Shown here piece after piece: positions 18,566 to 27,988 of a DNA stretch of 64,000 nucleotides. This DNA comes from JABDLO01 sp035327565. GTDB taxonomy: Bacteria; Bacteroidota; Bacteroidia; Chitinophagales; Saprospiraceae. The notes below the pieces were generated by a model. It was not told the DNA's origin and made no database searches. It saw nothing but the letters and a program-made list of their open reading frames with translations. A program made the translations under genes and the position numbers. The stretch covers positions 124,001 through 188,000 of the forward strand of contig DAOLDB010000001.1 in the NCBI GenBank assembly GCA_035327565.1, written 5' to 3'. The number at the start of each line of letters is the position of its first letter. Position 1 is the first letter of the stretch.

Positions 18566-18960
18566 ATAAACTCTATATCCTGTTTAATATCGGGATGCAG
18601 ACTCAGGGCAACCGGGCACGTCTCTGCTACTCTTTGTAATATCTTTTTTTCCTTGTCAGGAAATAAGTTGGGAGGCATAGTTATCTCTACCTCAATCCGG
18701 CTGATGCGTCGGGGATCAGCTACCATATGTTTGGTAACCCTGGCTTCTGCACCATCCATATTCAATCCATGGTTTCTTGCATAGATGCCCATCACAGTAA
18801 GCATACATACGGCCAATGAGGTAGATGCAAGGTCTGTAGGTGAAAAGGCTTCCCCCTTACCATTATTATCTACAGGGGCATCCGTAACTATGGAATTTCC
18901 TGATTTGATATGTGTGGCTGAAGTATGGAGACCCCCTTCATATATTACGTGTGCTGTCAT
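18556..18960 (-). CDS. OsmC/Ohr-family protein
   Basis: The 134-residue protein carries the OsmC layout with two conserved cysteines, one in FSPTDLASTSLAVCMLTVMG and one in RVAETCPVALSLHP. These form the redox pair of thiol-dependent peroxidases acting on organic hydroperoxides. The general OsmC subgroup, rather than Ohr specifically, is indicated by the SPTDL start of the helix. Its start overlaps the stop of phoH by 4 nt and its end overlaps aroA by 10 nt, so all three are probably translated from one message. Confidence 0.85.
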   Translation of the reverse strand: MTAHVIYEGGLHTSATHIKSGNSIVTDAPVDNNGKGEAFSPTDLASTSLAVCMLTVMGIYARNHGLNMDGAEARVTKHMVADPRRISRIEVEITMPPNLFPDKEKKILQRVAETCPVALSLHPDIKQDIEFIWQ

Positions 18961-19985
18961 TCTTCTTCTGATTTACTTTTTACTGCCGCCTCCACAGGTT
19001 TATCTTTCATAGCATCAGAAAGATCATAACGGCGTATTATTTCTTTTACCAGTCTGTGTCTCACAACGTCCTCTGCATCCAGGAATATTTTGCCGATACC
19101 ATTCAGGTCACTTAGAATATCCAAAGCATGTTGCAATCCGGATCGCTGATAGCCTGGTAAATCTATCTGGGAGAGATCGCCTGTGACAATACACTTGGCT
19201 GAAGGTCCAAGTCGAGTTAAAAACATTTTCAATTGGGATCTGGTACAGTTTTGTGCTTCATCCAATATGATAAAAGCATGATCAAGAGTTCTCCCTCTCA
19301 TAAATGCCAGGGGTGCCACTTCTATGATCCGGTTGGTCATAAGATAGTTGAGTTTTTCTACAGGAAGCATATCATCCAGGGCATCATATAAAGGCCGGAG
19401 ATATGGGTCTACCTTATCCTTAAGATCACCAGGCAAAAATCCGAGACTCTCACCGGCTTCCACTGCTGGCCGGGTAAGGATAATTTTCTTCGCCAAGCGG
19501 TTTTTAAGTGCCTGTACAGCCAGGGCAACTGCAGTATAAGTCTTTCCCGTCCCCGCCGGGCCAACAGCAAATACTACGTCATTCTTATGACTCAGGGTTA
19601 CCATTTTCTTTTGGTTCTTTGTTTTTGCTTTAATGGCTTTACCCCCTCTTCCGTATACAATAATATTGGAAGTATCTGAATTACTGATTTTCGTTTCCAT
19701 AGGATTGTCCCCATACAATACATCCTGAATAGCATGGACATCAAGTATGTGATTATCCCGTAACATACGAACCAAAAGTTCCACTTTGGCTTTTGCGCTT
19801 TGGACACCTTTCTTTTCTCCGGCTATCCGGAGTTTTTGTCCCCGAGATGTAAATGATACATCGGGAAACATCTCTCTCAGTAAATTCAATTTGGATTCCT
19901 GTTCTCCGTATAAATCGACAAGGTCAATACCTTCGATGGTAAGATTTACTTCACTCAATAGTTTCTTTTTAATTATTTGAGTCAA
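18957..19985 (-). CDS. phoH: PhoH-family ATPase
   Basis: This 342-residue protein has an N-terminal KH-like/PhoH region and a P-loop domain. Walker A is GPAGTGKTY at 142-150, Walker B is FIILDEAQNCT, followed by KMFLTRLGPSAKCIVTGDLSQ and the sensor-like SGLQHAL. PhoH proteins are cytoplasmic ATPases linked to RNA metabolism and ribosome maturation, often beside ybeY, although ybeY is not present here. It leads the phoH-osmC-aroA unit. The basic/acidic tail (KPVEAAVKSKSEEE) is unremarkable. Confidence 0.92.
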   Translation of the reverse strand: MTQIIKKKLLSEVNLTIEGIDLVDLYGEQESKLNLLREMFPDVSFTSRGQKLRIAGEKKGVQSAKAKVELLVRMLRDNHILDVHAIQDVLYGDNPMETKISNSDTSNIIVYGRGGKAIKAKTKNQKKMVTLSHKNDVVFAVGPAGTGKTYTAVALAVQALKNRLAKKIILTRPAVEAGESLGFLPGDLKDKVDPYLRPLYDALDDMLPVEKLNYLMTNRIIEVAPLAFMRGRTLDHAFIILDEAQNCTRSQLKMFLTRLGPSAKCIVTGDLSQIDLPGYQRSGLQHALDILSDLNGIGKIFLDAEDVVRHRLVKEIIRRYDLSDAMKDKPVEAAVKSKSEEE

Positions 19986-20106
19986 TAGTTAATGTTTTAA
20001 AATGAAAGTCAACTATACCATTCTATCCGGTTTTATGTTGACTTATAAAATCGGACTCAATATTAACCGATTCGTTCTGTTTTTAGTTGCTTCCACTATT
20101 AATTTT

Positions 20107-20406
20107 TCATAAAGGAATGATCATCTCTTCTTTCAATGACCAGGCTTCAGCAGGTTTTGCAAACATACTCTTTGTTTTTCTCCATGTGTTTTTGAAAAAA
20201 GTTGAATTTCTATATTCTTCAAGACTTTCTGCACTATCCCAAATACTATAAGTAAAAAAGATCCCGGTATTTTGGGTGTCTCTAAGCAACATCACCTTCT
20301 TACAACCTTTAAAATTCTCAATGGTCGATTGAATTTCACCAAAGAGCGGGATGAAATCCTCAGCAGTCTCTTTTTGAAAAACCATTTTTACTATCCGGAT
20401 GATCAT
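20107..20406 (-). CDS. ABM-superfamily (antibiotic biosynthesis monooxygenase-like) protein
   Basis: The 99-residue ferredoxin-like protein has the ABM pattern: MIIRIVKMVFQKETAEDFIP, FKGCKKVMLLRDTQNTGIFF, YSIWDSAESLEEYRNSTFF. Members are small dimeric oxygenases or dioxygen-independent quinol or heme-modifying enzymes, and the substrate is not evident. The start overlaps the stop of the SAM hydrolase gene by 4 nt, indicating coupled translation. It could equally be a stress-related dimeric alpha-beta barrel protein without catalytic function. Confidence 0.75.
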   Translation of the reverse strand: MIIRIVKMVFQKETAEDFIPLFGEIQSTIENFKGCKKVMLLRDTQNTGIFFTYSIWDSAESLEEYRNSTFFKNTWRKTKSMFAKPAEAWSLKEEMIIPL

Positions 20407-21167
20407 TTGCCAAAATATATTTGTATGGTCTCGTCCTTATTTAAATTGTACATAGTGGACGCTTTTCCCATGTTGACTGCAATTTCCATATATCCCGCAC
20501 TATTGAACAGACTCAAAGTCTCTCCCATCTCAACATCACCGTAATGTTTGCTGATAGTTTGTATCGGATCCGTTTGTTTATAGTATATAGAAAATGGCCG
20601 GTTATTTCTGACTTTCTCAAAAAGCTCTTTTTTCAAATTTACAATCACATTTTCATAGTGATCAATGTGAATAATGGTTGCCCTGATCTGGTTGGAAGTA
20701 ATCACAGGCTGAATTCCCATCTTCCTGGTCAAATCACTGATGTGTGTGCCCAATCTCGTTAAATCCCGGTCATTAACAATGACATCTATGGCTTTGGAAT
20801 AAATGTTTGTAAGTGATTCTCCATTTGAAGCCACCTGAAATACTTCATCTTCTGATAAATCTTCGAATATCAATGAATAAACCCCATTATTTGGTCCGAT
20901 AAAATATTGATCATTCCTACTGAAAACAATAAACTCCGCCGGATTTGTATAGTAGTTGTACACACTTACTATATGGATAGTACCCTGTGGAAATTTAGGA
21001 TATGAAGCTGAGAGAAAAAAAGCTGCTTGAACAATATCATAACTTTCTATTTCATGACTGATATCCACAAAAAGGGTAGCCGGTTGCTCTTTTAATATTG
21101 AACCTTTCAATTCTGCTACATAATAGTCTGTCGTGCCATAATCTGTAGTGAGTGTAATAATTTGCAT
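20403..21167 (-). CDS. SAM hydrolase/chlorinase-fluorinase family (DUF62)
   Basis: The 254-residue protein begins MQIITLTTDYGTTDYYVAEL, with FVDISHEIESYDIVQAAFFL, FIGPNNGVYSLIF and VIVNDRDLTRLG. These are diagnostic of the DUF62/SAM-hydroxide adenosyltransferase fold. Members without the halogenase-specific loop hydrolyse S-adenosylmethionine to adenosine and methionine using a hydroxide held by an Asp-Arg-His set. Length and layout fit the hydrolase, not fluorinase, group. It is followed with a 4-nt overlap by the ABM protein gene. Confidence 0.88.
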   Translation of the reverse strand: MQIITLTTDYGTTDYYVAELKGSILKEQPATLFVDISHEIESYDIVQAAFFLSASYPKFPQGTIHIVSVYNYYTNPAEFIVFSRNDQYFIGPNNGVYSLIFEDLSEDEVFQVASNGESLTNIYSKAIDVIVNDRDLTRLGTHISDLTRKMGIQPVITSNQIRATIIHIDHYENVIVNLKKELFEKVRNNRPFSIYYKQTDPIQTISKHYGDVEMGETLSLFNSAGYMEIAVNMGKASTMYNLNKDETIQIYFGK

Positions 21168-21310
21168 AATGCAGCCGATCAGTAATTTTATAGCAAAATA
21201 AATGATAAAAATGATTAATGTGTATGAAATTTGGAAAATTCAAATCCAGGCTGAATCTTTTATAAAGTTAAAAGTCAATTTTTCATCTCAATACTGAAAC
21301 ACAAGAGACA

Positions 21311-22021
21311 CTAACTTTTCCTTTTCTGCCTGATATGATTTTTTGCAAATCTGTGGGTTTTTAACGAAATCTGAAAATCGATGATCTTATCCAATGTCTT
21401 TCTTGCCATCCATACAGCAAACATCGAAAAGGGAATAGCCGCAAGGATGTCAACTGTGTAATGAACATGTTGAAGGAGGAGTAGAAATGCAACGATACCG
21501 GTTGAAATCAACAAAAATATCTTCATCTTTCTATTTTCAACGATTAAAGCAAGGGAAAAAATACTGGCAGTATGACCGGAAAAAAACAAGTCCCTGGTAA
21601 TCACATCCCCATGGTAAAATGTATATTCCAAAAAAGGATCTCTGAGAGGAATGATACCATCGGGAGGCTCTAATGGAAGGCAAAACATAGTCATCATTCG
21701 CATAATTACAATAAAAATTGTTGTGAGAATAACCCATTGAGCCTTGTGAGGGGATTTGAAAGCATTTCCAATCCCCAGCACCATTGCAGCATAAGTTACG
21801 CCAAACAGGTAATAGCTTACATCCATCGGATTAATATACTTTAGAAGCCAGTCATCAATTATATGACCATCCTGGACTTCTGCATACATAAGAAAAACTG
21901 TATTGACTGCCAACACAAGTAATGCGATTAAAAGCAAAGTGAAAAAAGTTACAACATTCAGGTTGTCCTCAAAGAATAATCTCCACTTCATCTGACTGAG
22001 TGGCTTCGATGTTAGCGTCAT
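21311..22021 (-). CDS. PAP2/sphingomyelin-synthase-like membrane phosphatase
   Basis: The 236-residue protein has about six hydrophobic segments and carries the lipid-phosphatase motifs. These are RDLFFSGHTASIF (motif 2, SGH) and HVHYTVDILAAIPFS (motif 3, H-x-x-x-D), with catalytic histidines in each. The spacing and the DLFFSGHT wording match PAP2-related proteins similar to the sphingomyelin synthase domain. It probably acts on phospholipid or isoprenoid phosphate at the inner membrane. It is monocistronic, with a 230-nt divergent gap to the helicase gene. Confidence 0.8.
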   Translation of the reverse strand: MTLTSKPLSQMKWRLFFEDNLNVVTFFTLLLIALLVLAVNTVFLMYAEVQDGHIIDDWLLKYINPMDVSYYLFGVTYAAMVLGIGNAFKSPHKAQWVILTTIFIVIMRMMTMFCLPLEPPDGIIPLRDPFLEYTFYHGDVITRDLFFSGHTASIFSLALIVENRKMKIFLLISTGIVAFLLLLQHVHYTVDILAAIPFSMFAVWMARKTLDKIIDFQISLKTHRFAKNHIRQKRKS

Positions 22022-22154
22022 GCAGCTATTCTTTAAAAAAAAGTATGTAAAATTAGTACAAGAACTTTTAGGTTAGATACATTTTGAAGTCATTTTTTTA
22101 GGCTTCAATTCATTTAATTTTAGGGGGGTGATTTGACAAAATCTGACAGATATG

Positions 22155-22169
22155 CATAACTAAGTTATG
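22155..22169. promoter_or_regulatory. Palindrome in divergent promoter region
   Basis: CATAACT-A-AGTTATG is a perfect 7-bp inverted repeat with a single central base, 83 nt upstream of the SNF2 helicase start and between divergent genes. It may be an operator. No regulator can be assigned. Confidence 0.25.
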
Positions 22170-22251
22170 ACATTTTTTATTATGAATAAGAAGTATACAA
22201 AAAGGGTTAAATTAATTTTGCCATTTTCATCGCAGAAAATTTAAAAGTCAG

Positions 22252-25170
22252 ATGGATTACCTGATTGTATATTCTTTTACAACTATGGATGAATGGCCCA
22301 ATAGATTCTTCCCGGCTTCAGGAATCGTCGGGGCAGCAAATGGTGTCTTAATAAAATTTGAAAAAAATGCGTTGCCTGAAATCATAGAAAGTTATGGTTT
22401 GCATTTTACTGGTACATCACATGAGAAGCTGTTTGAAATCATCAAAGAGCTTTCCGGAGGAGAACTTATAAAAAAATATAATGGACCGGGCATCAGTAGA
22501 AAAACAATTTCCGAACTGTATTCTGATCGGGCCATCAGACATGTAATTGAACAAAAAATGGATCGGTTAATGGACAGGTTTTTACTTTACATTATAAAGG
22601 AAAACCTCCCATTGTTATCCGGGTTTCCCAGGCAAACTTTACTTGATCCCTTACGATTGCATTATATTTCCGAAGAGGTTCAACCTGAATTATTTTTCAA
22701 AAAGAATGAAAATGGAATGACTTATCAGATCAAACTCCATTTTCAAAATTCCACTTTTTATCCGGTAGAAAAAAAAATAAAAATGTTATCCAATCAGCCG
22801 GGTTGGGTTATTATGGACAATAAGCTGTTAAAACTGAGTTCCATCAATGGTAAAAAGTTATTGCCTTTCATTAAAAAGAAATCGGTTGACATTCAGGAAC
22901 ACATGTTAAAAGAATACTTCAGGTCATTCATCCTCGATATGCTGGCTAAAGTCGATGTAGAAATTGAAGGATTTGAAGTAGAAACCAAAACGCCTCATCC
23001 TATCCCATCCATCCGCTTCATCGAAGATGTCATGCAGGATCGGTATCTTGTAGAAATATTCTCAAACTATTCCAATGCCCGTTTTATCTACGGTGAAAAA
23101 GCACAAAGAAGGGTAAAGCTTGAGTTTGATGATAAAATTCAAGTAAAACAAATACTCAGAAATCCAGAAGAAGAGAAGAAATATGCCGAAAAGCTTTTGC
23201 AAATGGGCTTGGAACTTACTCCAACTTATCGATTTTACCTGCCTGATGGAATCAAAAAATACGATATCATTCAATGGGTAATAACCAAAAAAGATCAATT
23301 GGAAAGAGAAGGATTTACAATTGTAGACCCGGAAATTCTGCATCATACCGCCCTCATGGATACACCGGATGTTACCCTGGAATATAAAGAAGAAAAGGAT
23401 TGGTTTGATTTAAAAATGTGGATCATTATAGGAGAGAAAAGATTTCCGTTTTCAAACATAATATCCCATATCAGAAATGAAATCAGAGAATTCCAATTGG
23501 ATGACCAACATGTTTTTATAATCCCTGAAGTCTGGTTTTCCAAATATAAAATGTTGTCGACTTTTACAACTTCTCGTGACAACCAATTAAGAATTAAAAA
23601 AAGTAATTATCCCATACTCAAGGAATTGGAAATTGAACTAGCCAACCAAAAAAGTTATGAAATTGGCCTGGAAGAAATTGAATCCTTTCAATTGTCAAAC
23701 TACTTGAAAGCTGATCTGAGACCCTACCAACTGGAAGGTGTGCAGTGGATGGTAAAACACTTTTCCAAGAAACTCGGAGTTTGCCTGGCAGATGATATGG
23801 GTTTAGGAAAGACCCTCCAAACTATAGCCTGCATTCTTTACCTCAAGGAAAAGAAATCGCCTTTGATGTCTAAGGAAAAGCCAAAAACTGTTCAACTTTC
23901 ACTTTTTAATACCAATATCAGCAATCATGAATTTATTAATCATTTTACAGCATTGATAGTAGTTCCGGCATCACTGATGTACAATTGGGTAACAGAAATA
24001 GACACTTTCAGCCCCCATCTTAAAACCGGTTGTATGACGATTTCAGTCAATGAAAAACCAAATACATGGATGCAAGACTATGATGTGGTTTTAGTCACCT
24101 ATCAAAAATTGTTACGTAATATTCATTATTTTCAGCAATACGAATTTGATCTGATCGTGTTGGATGAAAGTCAAACCATTAAAAATCGACAATCCGCTAC
24201 ATTCAAGGCTATAAAAAGTTTAAAAACGGTTCACAAGTTGAGTTTGAGTGGAACTCCGGTTGAAAACTCTCTTTCTGATTTATGGTCCCAGATGGAGTTT
24301 ATCAATCCGGGAATGTTGGGATCCTATCCTTTCTTTAAAGAAAAGTATCAATCACCTATAGAAAGGGATAAAAATGAGGATGCCCTGGAAAGTTTGAATA
24401 AATTGGTGGCTCCTTTTATTCTCAGGAGAACCCGCGAAGAAGTATTGCCAGACCTGCCTGATGCATCCGAACAAATAATTCTTTGTGACATGCCTGAAGA
24501 CCAATATAATTACTATGAGAAAGAAAAGTCAGCGGCAAGAAATTACCTGCTTGGATTGGATGAACAGGATCAGACTTTTTCTTTTCACGTATTCAGTACC
24601 CTTACACGGTTGAGACAAATTGCCAATCACCCGCATCTGATTCATCCTGACTTTAAGGGAAGTACAGGGAAAATCCCTATGGTAATGGATTACTTATCCA
24701 CTCTGGTAAAAGCGGGTAAAAAAGTATTAATATTCAGTTCATTTACACAATTGTTAGATTTGCTGAAATCTCAGATAGAAGAAGAAAAATGGGGTTACCT
24801 CACCTTAACAGGTAAGGATAGCAAGTTGACCCGGAAGAGAAGCATAGATACATTTCAGAAAGATCCCACCTATTCCCTTTTCCTGATCTCGTTAAAAGCA
24901 GGAGGCACAGGTCTTAACCTGACCGCAGCATCCTATGTGATCATTTTGGATCCGTGGTGGAATCCTTTCGCAGAAAAACAAGCCATCGCCAGAGCCCACC
25001 GTATAGGACAAAGTGAAAAAGTATTTGTTCAGCGCTTCATTTCTGCTAAAAGCATTGAAGAAAAAATTCAAAAACTCCAACAAACGAAAAATATGCTGGC
25101 AGAACAAATTTTAAACAGAGAAGAAAAATTAAAAGTATCACATGAGGACATCAAAACGCTTTTAGCATAA
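22252..25170 (+). CDS. SNF2-family DEAD/DEAH-box helicase
   Basis: The 972-residue protein has an N-terminal bacterial SNF2-associated region (1-470) and a SNF2 ATPase core. Motif I is DDMGLGKT at 514-521, motif II is DESQ from 638, and motif III is LSLSGTPVENS. The helicase C lobe contains LISLKAGGTGLNLTAASYVI, DPWWNP and QAIARAHRIGQ. These ATPases translocate on double-stranded DNA and remodel protein-DNA complexes, including RNA polymerase. No SWIM zinc finger was seen. It is a stand-alone gene with no restriction or defence partners nearby. Confidence 0.92.
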   Translation: MDYLIVYSFTTMDEWPNRFFPASGIVGAANGVLIKFEKNALPEIIESYGLHFTGTSHEKLFEIIKELSGGELIKKYNGPGISRKTISELYSDRAIRHVIEQKMDRLMDRFLLYIIKENLPLLSGFPRQTLLDPLRLHYISEEVQPELFFKKNENGMTYQIKLHFQNSTFYPVEKKIKMLSNQPGWVIMDNKLLKLSSINGKKLLPFIKKKSVDIQEHMLKEYFRSFILDMLAKVDVEIEGFEVETKTPHPIPSIRFIEDVMQDRYLVEIFSNYSNARFIYGEKAQRRVKLEFDDKIQVKQILRNPEEEKKYAEKLLQMGLELTPTYRFYLPDGIKKYDIIQWVITKKDQLEREGFTIVDPEILHHTALMDTPDVTLEYKEEKDWFDLKMWIIIGEKRFPFSNIISHIRNEIREFQLDDQHVFIIPEVWFSKYKMLSTFTTSRDNQLRIKKSNYPILKELEIELANQKSYEIGLEEIESFQLSNYLKADLRPYQLEGVQWMVKHFSKKLGVCLADDMGLGKTLQTIACILYLKEKKSPLMSKEKPKTVQLSLFNTNISNHEFINHFTALIVVPASLMYNWVTEIDTFSPHLKTGCMTISVNEKPNTWMQDYDVVLVTYQKLLRNIHYFQQYEFDLIVLDESQTIKNRQSATFKAIKSLKTVHKLSLSGTPVENSLSDLWSQMEFINPGMLGSYPFFKEKYQSPIERDKNEDALESLNKLVAPFILRRTREEVLPDLPDASEQIILCDMPEDQYNYYEKEKSAARNYLLGLDEQDQTFSFHVFSTLTRLRQIANHPHLIHPDFKGSTGKIPMVMDYLSTLVKAGKKVLIFSSFTQLLDLLKSQIEEEKWGYLTLTGKDSKLTRKRSIDTFQKDPTYSLFLISLKAGGTGLNLTAASYVIILDPWWNPFAEKQAIARAHRIGQSEKVFVQRFISAKSIEEKIQKLQQTKNMLAEQILNREEKLKVSHEDIKTLLA

Positions 25171-25182
25171 ATCGATCGATGC

Positions 25183-26310
25183 TTATTCAGTCATTTCATT
25201 TATCAAAATATGGAAAAATAAGTCTGCGCCGGTTTCTATTAATTCGTCAGGAAAATCAAATTTACCTGAGTGTAAAGGAGCACATTTTTCTCCGGAACCT
25301 ATGCAAAACATCGCACCGCGTATGCGTTGTGTAAATAATCCAAAATCTTCCCCCCATGGGTTGGGTTTATCCAATTCATGAAATGTCAATCCTGCTTCAT
25401 GAGTTGATTTTCTAATAATTTGAACGGCACTCAAGTCATTCTTCACTGCTCCGAAAGGATGAGTCCATTCCAGTTCACATTTCATGTTTTGAATCGAATG
25501 AACCTCATTTACCCAAAAATTAATTTTACTCTTGATTTCTTCCAACACACTTGAAGACCATGACCGGATGGTGTAATGCAATTCGCCCTGATCGGGAGAA
25601 ATTCCATAGTCTTTATCTCCCAAGCGGATATGCACCGGTGTGATCAGGACGAAGTCCATCTTATCTTTATCCGCGCTGGAAAGTGACATGACTTTTTCAT
25701 TCAATTGAATCATTGCAAATAGCGGATTAAGTCCTTTTTCCGGTTCTGAGGCGTGGGCTACTATTCCTTTGAATCGGATAGCCACACTGATAACCCACGG
25801 TGTAAATAACTCTGGTTTTGAAAATATTTCACCCATTGGTAATCCAGGAACATTATGCAATGCATATATTACATCAGGGAATACATGCTGAAAATCCGAA
25901 TCCTCCAATACCCATTGTGCTCCTTCTCCCGTTTCCTCTGCAGGTTGAAACAATAGAATGACTTTTCCCTTTCTGAATCTGTATTGAACGATCTTTGAAG
26001 CCAATCGCAATAAAATAACCATGTGGCCATCATGTCCACATTGATGGCTGACCCCTTTGATCAGGGACTCATGATTGCAATGGGTATCTTCATTAATGGG
26101 CAATGCATCCAATTCCGCCCTGAACATCACAGTCTTTCCTTTCAGCCCGCTGTCAATAATTGCGGCAACACCTGTTTTACCAATAGGGCTGATGATTGTA
26201 TCGACATGAAGTTGCTTCAAGGCCGATTGTACCCGCTCAGAGGTTTGATATTCCTGACCCGACAGTTCCGGGTGCCTATGCAATTCCTTTCTGAACGCTA
26301 TAAAATCCAT
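25183..26310 (-). CDS. M20 family amidohydrolase
   Basis: The 375-residue protein matches the M20D aminoacylase/hippurate-hydrolase group. The N-terminal HRHPELSGQEYQT, the metal site QCGHDGHMVILLRLA (90-104) and the catalytic QPAEETGEGA (122-131) are present. A dimerisation domain (about 170-280) follows. These cytoplasmic dizinc enzymes hydrolyse N-acyl or N-carbamoyl amino acids, and the substrate is not determinable here. Length is typical. It converges on the helicase gene with a 12-nt gap. Confidence 0.88.
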   Translation of the reverse strand: MDFIAFRKELHRHPELSGQEYQTSERVQSALKQLHVDTIISPIGKTGVAAIIDSGLKGKTVMFRAELDALPINEDTHCNHESLIKGVSHQCGHDGHMVILLRLASKIVQYRFRKGKVILLFQPAEETGEGAQWVLEDSDFQHVFPDVIYALHNVPGLPMGEIFSKPELFTPWVISVAIRFKGIVAHASEPEKGLNPLFAMIQLNEKVMSLSSADKDKMDFVLITPVHIRLGDKDYGISPDQGELHYTIRSWSSSVLEEIKSKINFWVNEVHSIQNMKCELEWTHPFGAVKNDLSAVQIIRKSTHEAGLTFHELDKPNPWGEDFGLFTQRIRGAMFCIGSGEKCAPLHSGKFDFPDELIETGADLFFHILINEMTE

Positions 26311-26490
26311 TTCAGACCAATTTTATTTTTGTGAAAAGGGCAATTAGTTTTTTAAATTATTCCTTATGTAACATTCATCACCCGGCACATCATTTGACCT
26401 CATTTACCTTTGCGGGAAAAAGGTAAGTTTTTTTTTATTTATCAGCAATTGTGGGATCATTTATATCCAATAGAATATTGGAACGACCTG

Positions 26491-26506
26491 TGTTACTTTG
26501 CTAACA
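26491..26506. promoter_or_regulatory. Crp/Fnr-like inverted repeat before the OprD-like gene
   Basis: TGTTA-CTTTGC-TAACA is a perfect 5-bp inverted repeat with a 6-nt spacer, ending 34 nt before the porin start. The form matches the TGTnA-N6-TnACA pattern of Crp/Fnr-superfamily sites. A second site of the same form precedes sulP at 29362-29383. Confidence 0.5.
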
Positions 26507-26540
26507 ATAGAAGAATTCGATTAACTATCTAAGAAAAGGA

Positions 26541-27977
26541 ATGATAAAGAAATCACTTAAACTTCAGTTTTTTGTTCGAAAGACTTTTGAAGTTGGGAGT
26601 TTTCTTTTTATGTTCCTTTTTCTACCTGCTTCATATTTCCTGCTGAATGGCCAGAATCAGGATTCACTGCTTTCTGATCGTAAGTTTTCCGGATTTCATG
26701 AATTCTTGAAAGAAGGTGAATGGTCATTTCATACAAGAACAATGGCAATGACTACTATCAACAGGAAACCACTTTTGCAATATTCCGCATTGGCTACTGG
26801 TGCAGGAATGGGATATTCCAGTCCCGCGTGGAATGGATTATATTTTGGAGTGAGTGGATATTTTATTTTCAAATTAATGGATCAGAATTTGGGTATTCAG
26901 GATCCATTGACCGGCGTTTCAAGTCGCTATGAAGCTACTCTTTTTGATATGGAAAATCCGGAAAATGCTAAAGACCTTGACCGGCTGGAAGAATTATATG
27001 CCGGCTACCGGAGTTCAAAATTTCGATTGACTATAGGCAGGCAGATATTATCAACCCCATTTCTGAATAGTCAGGATAACCGAATGCGCCCTAATCTATT
27101 TTCAGGATTAAGTACACGATGGTATGCGGGTCACTGGGAACTCGATATCTCATGGATCACCGGAGTATCGCCCAGGGGTACTGTCCGTTGGTACAGCATG
27201 GAAAGTTCTTTAGGCGTGTATCCCTTTGGCAGGAACACTGATGGCACTGTATCCCTGTATAAAAATAATATTGATAGTAAAGGGTTAGGTATTGCATCCT
27301 TGCAAAGAAAAAGTGAAAACTGGAATACTCAATGGTTCTATTATTATGCTCACAATCTTTTCCACTTAACCTATGCCGATATTTCAAAAAGCATCCCTTT
27401 AAGTCATAATAAAATCTCTGCCGGTTTGCAGGTTTTCGGTCAATGGCAATCCGGAAGTGGAGGCCACCATGATAGTGCCTATAAATATATACAAGAGGGT
27501 GAAAAAACATGGGGTGTCGGAGGACGCATTATGGTTGAAAATATGTGCCATCAATGGAGTATAAATGGTTTATACATCCATGACCGTGGGCGATTTCTAT
27601 TTCCCAGAGAATGGGGAAGGGAAAGGTTTTGGATTTCATTGCCCCGGGAGAGGATGGAGGGCAATGGAGGATTGTGGGCGCTAACCACGCAATGGAGTCA
27701 AACCTTGTTGCATCAAAATATGAATGTTGTGCTTGGAAGCGGGGTAGCTAAAACCCATGATTTTCAAAATGCCTCTCTAAATAAATATGGGATGCCTTCA
27801 TGGTTTCACCTGGCTTCACATATTACTTATGAACTGAAAGGAGCATTCGAGGGTGTGCAATTTGAAAGTTTGCTGGTATACAAAAGAAATCTGGAAAAGC
27901 AATCTGTTCCCAATGAATTTGCAATAAACCGTATTGATTTATGGCACTTTAGCTTTATTTTTGATTATCAATTTTAA
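26541..27977 (+). CDS. OprD-like outer-membrane porin
   Basis: The 478-residue protein has a longer than usual N-terminal signal (FLFMFLFLPASYFLLNG) and a beta-barrel with many aromatic strand ends, finishing in FSFIFDYQF. The pattern resembles OprD-family substrate-selective porins: RKFSGFHEFLKEGEWSFHTR, then LATGAGMGYSSPAWNGLYFG, and RLTIGRQILSTPFLNSQDNR. It would let small anions or solutes cross the outer membrane. The stop is 11 nt before a YeeE/YedE gene, so it is probably the first gene of a three-gene sulfur transport operon. A Crp/Fnr-like site lies just upstream. Confidence 0.8.
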   Translation: MIKKSLKLQFFVRKTFEVGSFLFMFLFLPASYFLLNGQNQDSLLSDRKFSGFHEFLKEGEWSFHTRTMAMTTINRKPLLQYSALATGAGMGYSSPAWNGLYFGVSGYFIFKLMDQNLGIQDPLTGVSSRYEATLFDMENPENAKDLDRLEELYAGYRSSKFRLTIGRQILSTPFLNSQDNRMRPNLFSGLSTRWYAGHWELDISWITGVSPRGTVRWYSMESSLGVYPFGRNTDGTVSLYKNNIDSKGLGIASLQRKSENWNTQWFYYYAHNLFHLTYADISKSIPLSHNKISAGLQVFGQWQSGSGGHHDSAYKYIQEGEKTWGVGGRIMVENMCHQWSINGLYIHDRGRFLFPREWGRERFWISLPRERMEGNGGLWALTTQWSQTLLHQNMNVVLGSGVAKTHDFQNASLNKYGMPSWFHLASHITYELKGAFEGVQFESLLVYKRNLEKQSVPNEFAINRIDLWHFSFIFDYQF

Positions 27978-27988
27978 AAACCTTTATT

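Noticed and set aside
20403..21167. Fluorinase/chlorinase assignment for the DUF62 protein
   Set aside because: No halogenase-specific loop or biosynthetic neighbours were seen; SAM hydrolase is the simpler reading.
22252..25170. SNF2 helicase as part of a defence island
   Set aside because: No methylase, nuclease or other defence gene is adjacent; the neighbours are housekeeping genes.
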